Source: an uncultured Coriobacteriaceae bacterium
Lineage (GTDB): Bacteria; Actinomycetota; Coriobacteriia; Coriobacteriales; Atopobiaceae
Direction of reading: 5' to 3'
DNA: 10,049 nt
Assembly: GCA_900544655.1 (NCBI GenBank)
Contig: UQWE01000040.1
Location: 1-10,049, forward strand
The notes beneath the pieces are model-generated. The model had not been told where the DNA came from, searched no databases, and saw only the letters and a program-made list of their open reading frames with translations. The stretch's first letter is position 1. Each line of letters starts with the position of its first letter. Of this stretch, positions 1 through 7,155 are shown in pieces. A program made the translations under genes and the position numbers.

Positions 1-14
1 TGCGCCCGCTCTCG

Positions 15-1244
15 CTACTGGTAGCGCAGCGCCTCTACCGGGTCGAGACGGGCAGCGCGACGCGCCGGGTAGTAGCCAAACACGAGGCCGATGAACACGC
101 ATACGCCAGTGGCGAAACCAACGGCGCTGAGCGAGATGGCTGGCACGAGCATCGCGCCACCGGAGCCGCCTAACTCTGCGACAAGCCCGGTTGAGCTGGC
201 AATCCATGCGAGCGCCCATGAGCCCGCGTAGCCCGCAATGATGCCGATGACGCCGCCGGCCAGGCTGATGGCGATGGACTCCGCGAGGAACTGCGCCGTG
301 ATGTCCGTGCGCGTGGCGCCGAGGGCGCGGCGAAGGCCGATCTCGCGGATACGCTCGGTTACGTTGGTGAGCATCATGTTCATGATGCCAATGCCGCCTA
401 CCAGCAACGATATGCTCGCGATGGAGCCAGCGATGAGCGCGAAGGAGTTCATGAAGTTATCCAGCGCCTCGATGCTCTCCTTCATGGAGTAGACGTAGAT
501 TATGTTCTCAATGTCTTCATCGGCGATGTGCTGAATGCGTGCGACCTGCGTTTTCGTCTTCTCGACGAGGGCGTTCATGTCGACACCCTCCTTCGCGAAG
601 CCAACGACCTCGGAAAGCGCGCTCGAGTCTGCGCCTAGGCGCGTCTGTGCGCACTTGAGTGGTACCCATGCGAAACCGCTTCCGTCCCCCATCGAGGTCA
701 TCGAGCTCTGACTCGTGACTCCCACGATGGTATAGGAGGAGTTCTGGATCTTGATGGTCTTGCCAGCGAAGTCAGCCTCTGGATTGCCAAAGAGCTGACG
801 CATGACATCGGGTGTGACGATGCAGACCTGAGCGCCGCGACTCTCCTCGTCTGCCGTCCACGTGCGTCCCTTCGCGGGTTTGATGCCGGTGGCGGTTAGA
901 TAATCGTTATCACCACCGGATATCTGCATGTATATGGAGCCCTTGTCCGTCGTCACGTCTGCCGCCGTCGAGGCACCGCCGGCGATGAATTCGTACTCGG
1001 GGATTGTCTGCTCGAGCGTGTCGATGTTCGATTTCGTGAGGCCGTAGGGCGCGTAGATGGAGACACGCCGGGCGGCGTCGAGGCCGAGTTCTCCAACGAG
1101 TGAGTTACGGACTCCTCCGATGAGCGAGGTCATGGCAATGACGGCGGCGATGCCGATCACGATGCCGAGGACCGTGAGGAGACTCCGCCCTCGGTTGGCG
1201 TCAAGCGCGCTCGTTGTCTCGGTTGCGAGGTCACGGGGCGTCAT
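15..1244 (-). CDS. MacB/FtsX-type ABC transporter permease
   Basis: Membrane subunit (409 aa) of a MacB-like exporter that works with the upstream ATPase and membrane-fusion adaptor. The topology is the MacB_PCD/FtsX type. TM1 is at about residues 21-44, preceded by the usual amphipathic N-terminus. A large extracytoplasmic domain follows at about 45-265, then three TM helices at about 267-292, 319-348 and 367-391. The conserved cytoplasmic motif TERIREIGLRRALGATRTDI (296-315) and the terminal YPARRAARLDPVEALRYQ are hallmarks of the family. The ATG start is set by a GGAGG about 8 nt upstream, which overlaps the end of the intact-frame ATPase gene. The ORF is complete with no frame break, although its partner ATPase is disrupted. 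The exported substrate cannot be read from sequence; relatives export macrolides, peptides or toxins. Confidence 0.93.
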   Translation of the reverse strand: MTPRDLATETTSALDANRGRSLLTVLGIVIGIAAVIAMTSLIGGVRNSLVGELGLDAARRVSIYAPYGLTKSNIDTLEQTIPEYEFIAGGASTAADVTTDKGSIYMQISGGDNDYLTATGIKPAKGRTWTADEESRGAQVCIVTPDVMRQLFGNPEADFAGKTIKIQNSSYTIVGVTSQSSMTSMGDGSGFAWVPLKCAQTRLGADSSALSEVVGFAKEGVDMNALVEKTKTQVARIQHIADEDIENIIYVYSMKESIEALDNFMNSFALIAGSIASISLLVGGIGIMNMMLTNVTERIREIGLRRALGATRTDITAQFLAESIAISLAGGVIGIIAGYAGSWALAWIASSTGLVAELGGSGGAMLVPAISLSAVGFATGVCVFIGLVFGYYPARRAARLDPVEALRYQ

Positions 1245-1247
1245 CTC

Positions 1248-2050
1248 TTACACCTCCGGAATGCGGTTGGGGAGCGACGTGGCGCCGCCTGGGCCGGGCG
1301 CCGCAGCGCGCTGGAGATGCGTTGCGGCGGCGGCTTCAGCGCTCGCGAGTGTCCCGAGCGTGCCCCCAACGCGTCCCTTGCTGGAGAAGGCGCCGTCTGC
1401 AAGGCGCCCGTCGAGGATGTGCAGGGCGCGGTCCGCACGTGCGGCGACGTTTGGGTCGTGCGTGATGAGGACGATGGTCTTGCCGCGGTCACGTAGGCGC
1501 TCGAAGGTCTGCATGACCATCTCGCCGGTCGCGGAGTCGGCTCGTCCGCGAGGATGATCGCTGGGTCGCTGACGAGGGCGCGTGCGATGGCGACGCGCTG
1601 CATCTGTCCGCCGGAGAGCTCGTTGGTCAGGTGGTCGAAGTGGTCCGGCGCGATGTCAACGGCCGTGAGCGCGCGAATCGCGCGTGGCTCGCGTTCGCGG
1701 CGGTCTACCTCGGCATAGGCGAGCGGCAACATGACGTTACGCAGCACCGTGGCGCGCGGCAGGAGGTTGAAGCTCTGGAACACGAAACCGATGCGCCTGC
1801 CACGCACGAAGGAGAGGTCGTCGTCAGAGAGGGTCGAGATGTCGACTCCCTCGAGGCGATACGTACCCGTGGTGGGCGTGTCGAGCAGCCCGAGGATGTT
1901 CATGAGGGTCGACTTGCCCGAGCCTGAGGGCCCCATGATGGCGACGAATTCGCCCTTGTTGACCGTGAGGGACACTCCGCGGAGAACGTGGTTGAAGCCG
2001 GCGCCCGTCTCGAAGATGCGGTGGATGTTCTTGACGTCGATGACGGACAT
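1248..2050 (-). pseudogene. Frameshifted ABC transporter ATP-binding protein (MacB/LolD-type)
   Basis: ATPase of the exporter. Residues 1-172 are canonical: Walker A GPSGSGKST (40-48), Q-loop FQSFN (Q92), signature LSGGQMQR (145-152) and Walker B IILADEP (165-171). Right after ADEPT the frame breaks at about 1535-1537. The expected GNLDSATGE continues only as SATGE in another frame, which then reads on through MVMQTFERL, the H-loop ITHD and HILDGR to a TAA at 1248. The missing GNLD plus the frame change fit a 13-nt deletion. Left uncorrected, the first frame runs into about 97 meaningless residues and stops at 1241, overlapping the permease ATG as ATGA. The gene starts 2 nt after the adaptor stop with no clear ribosome binding site, so it is probably translationally coupled. 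The repaired protein would be 271 aa, with an Ala/Gly/Pro-rich C-terminal extension. Family identity is certain; true mutation versus sequence error is open. Confidence 0.9.
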
Positions 2051-2052
2051 GG

Positions 2053-3558
2053 TTATCGCGCCACAGTCGTCTCGCCCTCGACGGATGCGTCGGGGGAGCT
2101 TCCGGAGGTGTCGTCGGAAGCAACGTCTGCGGCGTTTCCGGCAACGTCGCCCATGGTGCCGGCATCCATATCGTCTATGGTCGCGGCTTCCATGCCAGAG
2201 ATGATGACGGGGTCGCCGTCGCGGATCGCGCCCTCCGTGGGCTTGACGGCGGTCTCCGAGCCGTTATCACCGAGAATCTCAACGTGGACGGTGTGTGCGG
2301 TGTGGGCCTTCTCGTCATCCTCGACGTAGACGACGCCGGTGCCGTCGCCGAAGTCCGTCACGGCAGCGGAGGGGACGACGAGGGCGGAGTCTATGGAGTT
2401 CGTGATGATGGAGACGTCTGCCGTCATGCCGGGTTTGAGGCGCTGATCTGGCGTGGGGATGACGAGCTCGACGGCATAGGTGGCACCGCCGCCTCCACCA
2501 TAGCCGTTACCACTAGCATCGTTGCCGCTGGAGGTTGAGGCGATGGACTTGACGGTCGCGGAGAGTGTGAGGTTTGGAACGGCGGAGAAGGTGACGTTCG
2601 CGGTCTGGTCAAGGGAAAGCTTGTTGATATCGACCTCGCTGATCTGGAGCGTCACGTTCATCTGGGAGAGATTGGCGACCAGGCAAAGCGAGCCGGTGCC
2701 CTGGGTGCCCGCGCTGGCAACCGCCTGGCCAACGGTAGCGCCGGGTTGGGCGTTGAGCTCGACGATGGTGCCGTCGATGGGGGATTTGACGGTGCGCTGA
2801 TCGGCACGCTCGACCGCCTGGCTGTATGCGTCGTTGGCCGCCTCGAGCGAGATTTGGGCGGACTCGGGCGCGCGCTGGGCCTCGGCGAGCGCATTGCGGG
2901 CGCTCTCGAGCTCGGCCTGCGCGCCTTCGAGGGCTGCCTGCAGATCCGTGTCGTCAGGATTCGCGTTCAGCAGATTCTGTGCCTTGTTGACGGCCTCCTC
3001 CGCGGCGTTGACGGCCTGCCTCGCTTGCTCGACCCCTTGGTTTGCCTCGTCAACGCCTTGCTTGGCGGTACGAACGCCACGTCCTGCCTCGTTGATGGCG
3101 CGGTCAAGGTCATCGTTCCTGATGGTGAAGAGGACGTCGCCCGCCTTGACCGTCTGGCCGGCAACGACGTTGACGGAGTCAATCGTGCCGTCGATCTGGG
3201 GCTGAACCACATACGAGGAGGAGGGCTTGATGGAGCCGGACCCGGTGACCTCAGTCGTGAAAGGGCCGGTGTAGGCAGGGGTGGTGACGACCTGGATGCT
3301 GTCATCCGGTTTGTTTGCCGTGACGGCGCGGAAGACGAAGAAACCCACGACGAGTGCGGCGATGATGCCAACGACGACACCCCTTCTGATCAGCTTCTTG
3401 CGGCGACGCTCGGCACGCATGCGCTTCAACTGCTCGTAGGCCTCGCGCTCCTCGGGATCGAGGTCTGCCAGGGGGTCATTGGGATCAGGGGCTGCGAGAG
3501 GGCTGGGGGAGATGACGTCCAGCTTCTGGGTCTCCTGCTCATGGTTGCCGAGTTGCAT
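2053..3558 (-). CDS. Membrane-fusion adaptor protein (HlyD/MacA/YknX-like)
   Basis: Adaptor subunit (501 aa), first gene of the three-gene exporter operon. Domains: a 58-residue cytoplasmic N-terminus rich in Asp/Pro and then basic (RAERRRKK); one TM helix (about 59-78); first lipoyl half (about 115-150); an Ala/Gln/Glu-rich coiled-coil hairpin (about 155-255); second lipoyl half starting VKSPIDGTIVELNAQPG (257-273); a beta-barrel (about 295-390) with a Gly-rich loop (GYGGGGG, 352-358); a membrane-proximal domain with LVVPSAAV (393-400); and an acidic Ser/Asp-rich tail (about 461-501). The frame is open to 3687, but I place the start at the ATG at 3558. It has a GGAGG 6 nt upstream, and the longer version would read through the upstream gene's terminator. 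In Gram-positives such adaptors (YknX type) act on the outer face of the membrane without an outer-membrane partner. Confidence 0.9.
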   Translation of the reverse strand: MQLGNHEQETQKLDVISPSPLAAPDPNDPLADLDPEEREAYEQLKRMRAERRRKKLIRRGVVVGIIAALVVGFFVFRAVTANKPDDSIQVVTTPAYTGPFTTEVTGSGSIKPSSSYVVQPQIDGTIDSVNVVAGQTVKAGDVLFTIRNDDLDRAINEAGRGVRTAKQGVDEANQGVEQARQAVNAAEEAVNKAQNLLNANPDDTDLQAALEGAQAELESARNALAEAQRAPESAQISLEAANDAYSQAVERADQRTVKSPIDGTIVELNAQPGATVGQAVASAGTQGTGSLCLVANLSQMNVTLQISEVDINKLSLDQTANVTFSAVPNLTLSATVKSIASTSSGNDASGNGYGGGGGATYAVELVIPTPDQRLKPGMTADVSIITNSIDSALVVPSAAVTDFGDGTGVVYVEDDEKAHTAHTVHVEILGDNGSETAVKPTEGAIRDGDPVIISGMEAATIDDMDAGTMGDVAGNAADVASDDTSGSSPDASVEGETTVAR

Positions 3559-3634
3559 GTGGCCTCCGTGGGGGTCGGGGTCATTTTGGGCAGCGTGCAA
3601 TCCAGGCAAGCATATCGGACAGTGCTTGGCCTGA

Positions 3635-3650
3635 TGCTGAGAACTCAGCA
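3635..3650. promoter_or_regulatory. Palindrome upstream of the exporter operon (possible operator)
   Basis: TGCTGAG-AA-CTCAGCA, perfect 7-bp arms around a 2-nt centre, 77-92 bp before the adaptor start in the only non-coding space available for that operon's promoter. A 2-nt centre is too tight for a stable RNA hairpin, so a dimeric repressor site is more plausible than a terminator. I see no good -10/-35 pair nearby, so the assignment is tentative. Confidence 0.35.
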
Positions 3651-3671
3651 GGTGACAGATATGTAAGGGAA

Positions 3672-3710
3672 AAGGCTCGAGACCCAATTGGAAAGTGGGT
3701 CTCGAGCCTT
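3672..3710 (-). terminator. Rho-independent terminator after the CwlM-like gene
   Basis: Perfect 15-bp inverted repeat (3672-3686 with 3696-3710; arm AAGGCTCGAGACCCA) around a 9-nt loop. On the minus strand the stem ends in CCTTTTCCC, a short T-run. It lies 46 bp after the CwlM-like stop codon and separates the galE operon from the exporter operon. Because the arms begin AAGG and end CCTT, it may work in both directions, but no plus-strand gene would use it. Confidence 0.85.
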
Positions 3711-3756
3711 AATGTCAGCGGTAGAAGAGCTATGTGTGGCAGCAGTGCCTTATCCG

Positions 3757-4665
3757 CTAGGAAAGTGCCGCGCAGAGCGTGTCGACAAGCGAGACGGCGA
3801 GCATCTGGGCGTCGTTGATGGTGAAGGAGCCGTCGAAATTGGGGTCTGCGGGCAGCTCGATACGAACCACGGGAGGCTTCGTGCGCGAGCTCTCGAGAGC
3901 CGTGCGCAGGCGCAGGGCGAGGTCGCCGTCGTCTGCCATGGTCACGTTGGCGACGGAGGAGACAGCAGGACGCGGTGTCACGGCAAGGACGATAACGGCG
4001 CGGTCGGTCGGGAGGGCGTCGGCGGTCGAATCGACGAGGCGAAGACCGGTGTCATCGGACATGGCGCGAGCGATGTTCCAGATGCGGCCGGCGACATTAC
4101 GCGAGATCGGGTCTTCGGCGGTGAGTGCCACGGCGACCTCGTCGAGAACGAGCGCGGCACGGGCGAAGCTCATGCCACTCATGGGATGAGGGCCCTGAGC
4201 GGGCTTGCCGGCCCAGACGTGGCGAAGGCGTTCGATGGCGTCGAAGGTGTCAGCGAAGGCGATGCCGTCTGCGAGCATGCCGACGTTCTCCTGGAAGAGC
4301 TTGACGGCGCCCTCCGTGTGGGGCCCATAGTAGCCATCGGCCTCGCCACAGGAGAAGCCGAGGACGTTGAGCGCGTTCTGCAGGCAGCGGACGTCGTTGC
4401 CGTGGAAGTTGGGGAGACGCAGGTAGAGGGTGCGATCACCCATCTGGTAGCACTCGTCGACGAGGACGGACCAGCAGGGCAGGTCAACTTCCGCCGAGAT
4501 GGACAGGCCGTGTTCGATGCGGAAGCGAGCCACGGCGTTTGCGGTGGACGAGCCAAACTCGGATGCGGAGCGCTCCGTCTCGTCGATCTCGTAGTCAAGC
4601 GATGCTAGGCGATCCTGGACGTCCTCGACCATCGAGCCGGTCATGCCCTCGCGAATCGGATCCAT
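3757..4665 (-). CDS. CwlM-like protein: two peptidoglycan-binding repeats plus a degenerate amidase domain
   Basis: 302 aa, no signal peptide or TM segment, so probably cytoplasmic. Two PG_binding_1-type repeats lie at about 4-72 (REGMTGSMVEDVQDRLASLDY) and about 82-148 (GNDVRCLQNALNVLGF, then DGYYGPHTEGAVKLFQ). The linker CYQMGDRTLY resembles my recollection of mycobacterial CwlM (SYRLGARTLY). The rest (about 165-302) aligns in order with an N-acetylmuramoyl-L-alanine amidase (Amidase_3) fold, but the zinc ligands are missing: no DPGHGG segment, Arg189 where the Glu ligand should be, and VIVLAVT where SLHAN would be. The PPVVRIE motif (264-270) and a terminal helix (DAQMLAVSLVDTL) remain. 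The start is ATG 4665, with AAGGAG 7 nt upstream; an earlier in-frame ATG at 4728 lacks a ribosome binding site and gives an unlikely basic leader. It is the last gene of the probable galE operon. In mycobacteria CwlM regulates MurA; the same role here is inference. Confidence 0.75.
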   Translation of the reverse strand: MDPIREGMTGSMVEDVQDRLASLDYEIDETERSASEFGSSTANAVARFRIEHGLSISAEVDLPCWSVLVDECYQMGDRTLYLRLPNFHGNDVRCLQNALNVLGFSCGEADGYYGPHTEGAVKLFQENVGMLADGIAFADTFDAIERLRHVWAGKPAQGPHPMSGMSFARAALVLDEVAVALTAEDPISRNVAGRIWNIARAMSDDTGLRLVDSTADALPTDRAVIVLAVTPRPAVSSVANVTMADDGDLALRLRTALESSRTKPPVVRIELPADPNFDGSFTINDAQMLAVSLVDTLCAALS

Positions 4666-4758
4666 CAAAGTACTCCTTGTGTGCCTGCGCGGCCGCCTGG
4701 GGGGCGCCGTGCCTCTAAGGTGTTTCATGGGCCTTACGGGCCCCGTTCTTGCTTGCGG

Positions 4759-5805
4759 CTAAGCCGCGCGCTCTACAAAGAAGTCTGCCATAGAGCAGAG
4801 TAGGTCGCGAGCCTCAAACGTAATGTGGCCCTTTTCCGCCGCCTCTGTTGCCAGGCGCTTGGTCTTCTCCGCGCCCCTCTCGGCAAGAGAGCGGCAATGC
4901 TCGATACCGCCGCCCGCCTCGATGAGCTCAACGGCGCGCGCGAGGTCATCGGATGCGGTTACGCCTGCGGTCAGGAGCGACACGAGCTCGTCGCGCTCTG
5001 CGGTGCCAAGGTTTTCGAGAGCGTGGACCACGGCGAGCGTGCGCTTGCCCTCCGTGATGTCGCTCCTGAAGTCCTTGCCCTGGGCGTCTGCGTCGCCGAC
5101 GAGGTTCAGCAGGTCATCCTGCAGCTGGAAGGTGACACCCGCCTCGATACCGATCGCGTAGAGTTCGCGTGCGACGTCCTCGCTGGCACCACCGGCGATG
5201 GCGCCGAGGTAGAGCGGGTAGGCGGCCGTGTAGTAGGCCGTCTTGCTCGTGACCATGAAGGTGTAGTCCGCGCTCGTGATATCCCAGCGCCCGTCGCGAG
5301 CCCAGCCGAGGTCGAGCGCCTGCCCCTCGAGGGTGTGGCGCTCCATCGTGGCGAGGCTGCGCAGAAGCGACAGCTTGGTGGGCGCGTCGAGCGCGGCGTC
5401 CTCCATGACGACCTCGAACACCTGCGTGAGGGCGAGGTCTCCCATGTTGATGGCGACGCCCGTTCCCTCCGTGACGTAGAGGCACGGCTCGCCGCGGCGG
5501 AGCTCGGACTCGTCCGCGATGTCATCGTGGACGAGCGCGGCGCTCTGGAAGAGTTCGATGGCGATGCCCGCGGAAAGGGCACGCTCTGGCGCGGCGCCTA
5601 CGGCCTCGGCGCCGAGCAGGCAGAGGACCGGCCTCACGCGTTTGCCTCCGCCCGAGGTGAAGTGGGCAAGGGGCGCGTAGAGGTAGCGGTTGAGGTCTGC
5701 CGTCGCGCAGGAGGTGCCGTCAAGTGGGGCTGCCGCGACGCGGGAGAGCGCCTGCTCCACGAGGGGCAGGCGCTCCTTCAGATATCCGGGGAAGGTGTTG
5801 CTCAC
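4759..5805 (-). CDS. Polyprenyl diphosphate synthase (trans-isoprenyl diphosphate synthase)
   Basis: 348 aa, complete. It condenses isopentenyl diphosphate onto an allylic diphosphate. Family motifs are in order: GGGKRVRPVL (52-61), first Asp-rich motif DDIAD (94-98) followed by ELRRG (101-105), KT (188-189), FQLQDDLLN with the second Asp-rich motif (DDLLN, 230-234), and GKDFRSDITEGKRT (243-256). The last position of the second motif is Asn rather than Asp, a variation seen in some GGPP synthases. The residues before the first motif are small (SAALVH, Ala at -4 and -5) and there is no insertion in it, which suggests a product of C20 or longer rather than farnesyl diphosphate, for example a quinone side chain or carotenoid/lipid precursor; this is inference. 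The start is GTG at 5805, only 9 nt after the galE stop, with a modest AGGA upstream, so it is co-transcribed with galE. Confidence 0.92.
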   Translation of the reverse strand: MSNTFPGYLKERLPLVEQALSRVAAAPLDGTSCATADLNRYLYAPLAHFTSGGGKRVRPVLCLLGAEAVGAAPERALSAGIAIELFQSAALVHDDIADESELRRGEPCLYVTEGTGVAINMGDLALTQVFEVVMEDAALDAPTKLSLLRSLATMERHTLEGQALDLGWARDGRWDITSADYTFMVTSKTAYYTAAYPLYLGAIAGGASEDVARELYAIGIEAGVTFQLQDDLLNLVGDADAQGKDFRSDITEGKRTLAVVHALENLGTAERDELVSLLTAGVTASDDLARAVELIEAGGGIEHCRSLAERGAEKTKRLATEAAEKGHITFEARDLLCSMADFFVERAA

Positions 5806-5814
5806 GCGGCCGTC

Positions 5815-6870
5815 CTAGCCCTCGTAGCCGTTGGGGTTCTTGGACTGCCAGTTCCAGGAGTCGCGGCACATGTCGTCGATGTCGTACTTGGCCTCCCAGC
5901 CCATCTCGGCCTTGGCCTTGGAGCAGTCCGCGTAGTTCGAGGTGACGTCGCCGGGGCGGCGCGGGTCGATGACGTAGGGGATGTCCTTGCCGCAGGCGCG
6001 GGAGAAGGCCTTGATGATCTCGAGCACGGAGGTTCCCTTGCCGGTGCCGAGGTTGAAGATCTCGACGCCCGTCTTGCCGTTCATCCACGCGAGGGCTGCG
6101 GCGTGGCCGGTGGCGAGATCGCAGACGTGGATGTAGTCGCGGACGCCGGTGCCGTCGGGCGTGTCGTAGTCATCGCCGAAGACGTGGACGGCCTCGCGCT
6201 TGCCGATGGCGGTCTGCGCGACGTAGGGCACGAGGTTGTTGGGAATGCCCTTGGGATCCTCGCCCATGAGTCCGGAGGGATGGGCTCCGATGGGGTTGAA
6301 GTAGCGGAGAAGGACGACGTTCCACTCGGGGTCAGCGGTGTGGAGGTCGGTCAGGATCTGCTCGATCATCCATTTGGTCCAACCATAGGGGTTGGTGGCG
6401 TTCTTCTTGGGGCTGGCCTCGGTGAGGGGCAGGGAGTCCGGGTCACCGTATACGGTGGCGGAGCTGGAGAAGATGATGGACTTGCAGCCGTGCTCGCGCA
6501 TGACGTCGACGAGCGTGAGCGTGTTGCCGAGGTTGTTGGAGTAGTACTCGATCGGCTTGGAGACGGACTCGCCCACGGCCTTGAAGCCGGCGAAGTGGAT
6601 GACGCGGTCGATCGTGTGGGTGTCGAAGATCTGCTCGAGTGCGGCGCGGTCGTTCACGTCTGCGATGACGAGCTCGAGGTTCTTGGCTGCATCGGGGCCA
6701 ACGATGGTCTTGATGCGGTCCTCGACCTTCGCGGAGGCGTTGGAGAGGTCATCGACGATGACGACCTTGTAGTCCTTCTGGAGCAGCTCGACCACGGTGT
6801 GGCTGCCGATGAAGCCAGCGCCGCCGGTGACGAGAACGCAGGTGTCTTTGGGATCGATCTTCTCGCTCAT
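5815..6870 (-). CDS. galE: UDP-glucose 4-epimerase
   Basis: 351 aa, the usual GalE length. An extended short-chain dehydrogenase/reductase that interconverts UDP-glucose and UDP-galactose with bound NAD, in the cytoplasm. Visible motifs: the NAD-binding GGAGFIG (16-22), the acidic pair VDDLSN (39-44), HFAGFKAVGES (92-102), SSSATVYG (135-142) with the active-site Ser/Thr, the catalytic YGWTK (Tyr162/Lys166), the GalE-specific NPIGAHPSG (192-200) and DGTGVRDYIHV (239-249). The start is ATG 6870, with AAAGGAA 6 nt upstream; the frame is open to 7125, but the added leader is not GalE-like. It is the first gene of a probable galE-polyprenyl synthase-cwlM-like operon, so it may serve cell-wall or capsule glycans as well as galactose use. 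No galK or galT is visible. Confidence 0.96.
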   Translation of the reverse strand: MSEKIDPKDTCVLVTGGAGFIGSHTVVELLQKDYKVVIVDDLSNASAKVEDRIKTIVGPDAAKNLELVIADVNDRAALEQIFDTHTIDRVIHFAGFKAVGESVSKPIEYYSNNLGNTLTLVDVMREHGCKSIIFSSSATVYGDPDSLPLTEASPKKNATNPYGWTKWMIEQILTDLHTADPEWNVVLLRYFNPIGAHPSGLMGEDPKGIPNNLVPYVAQTAIGKREAVHVFGDDYDTPDGTGVRDYIHVCDLATGHAAALAWMNGKTGVEIFNLGTGKGTSVLEIIKAFSRACGKDIPYVIDPRRPGDVTSNYADCSKAKAEMGWEAKYDIDDMCRDSWNWQSKNPNGYEG

Positions 6871-6937
6871 GGGGTTCCTTTCGCCCAAGCGTTCAGTGAC
6901 ACGTAGACAGGACGGACCTTGTCCACACCAGCTTCTC

Positions 6938-6974
6938 ATTATAGTGCCGATATGCTCGTGCTCGAGACACGAGC
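6938..6974 (-). promoter_or_regulatory. Probable galE promoter with a dyad over the -35 region
   Basis: On the minus strand a perfect TATAAT lies at 6943-6938, which would start the transcript near 6931 and give a leader of about 60 nt. No good -35 hexamer sits 16-18 nt upstream. Instead a 21-bp dyad, GCTCGTG-N7-CACGAGC (6954-6974), with perfect 7-bp arms is centred near -33. That fits a repressor, or an activator replacing the -35. The -10 match and the dyad are seen directly; the function is inferred. Confidence 0.5.
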
Positions 6975-7075
6975 GGACAGTTGGCGAATTGCACCAATGC
7001 TGCGTCCAGCCGAAAGGAGTGGCGAGCAAACGACTGTAGTGCCGCGCGAATGACGAGAACAGAATACTAATAAAG

Positions 7076-7108
7076 GCGGGGTCGCTCGAGTTAACCGGGC
7101 GACCCCGC
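7076..7108 (-). terminator. Rho-independent terminator after the NlpC/P60-like gene
   Basis: Perfect 10-bp GC-rich stem (GCGGGGTCGC at 7076-7085 with GCGACCCCGC at 7099-7108) around a 13-nt loop, followed on the minus strand by CTTTATTA. It lies 47 bp after the hydrolase stop codon and isolates that gene from galE. Confidence 0.85.
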
Positions 7109-7155
7109 TGCTTTAGCGAGCGCATGCTGCAATGGAAGGATTGCCGAGCGATTGC

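Noticed and set aside
3559..3687. Longer start for the adaptor gene at 3687
   Set aside because: It would read through the upstream terminator stem and has no ribosome binding site; ATG 3558 has a GGAGG at ideal spacing.
2746..4608. Two 306-codon plus-strand open frames (2746-3666 and 3688-4608)
   Set aside because: Both are antisense to the adaptor and CwlM-like genes, with no recognisable motifs. The first would start inside the adaptor coding region and the second sits on the terminator.
4729..4743. GGGCC-TTACG-GGCCC hairpin as a terminator between the polyprenyl synthase and CwlM-like genes
   Set aside because: The stem is only 5 bp and no T-run follows on the minus strand, so transcription probably continues.
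4825..6906. A 693-codon plus-strand open frame opposite galE and the polyprenyl synthase gene
   Set aside because: It is an antisense shadow of two well-conserved genes in high-GC DNA. The product is Gly/Val/Asp-rich and low in complexity, with no recognisable domain and no support as a gene.
6871..7125. Longer GalE with an 85-residue leader
   Set aside because: The extra residues are not GalE-like, cover the probable promoter, and ATG 6870 has AAAGGAA at good spacing.
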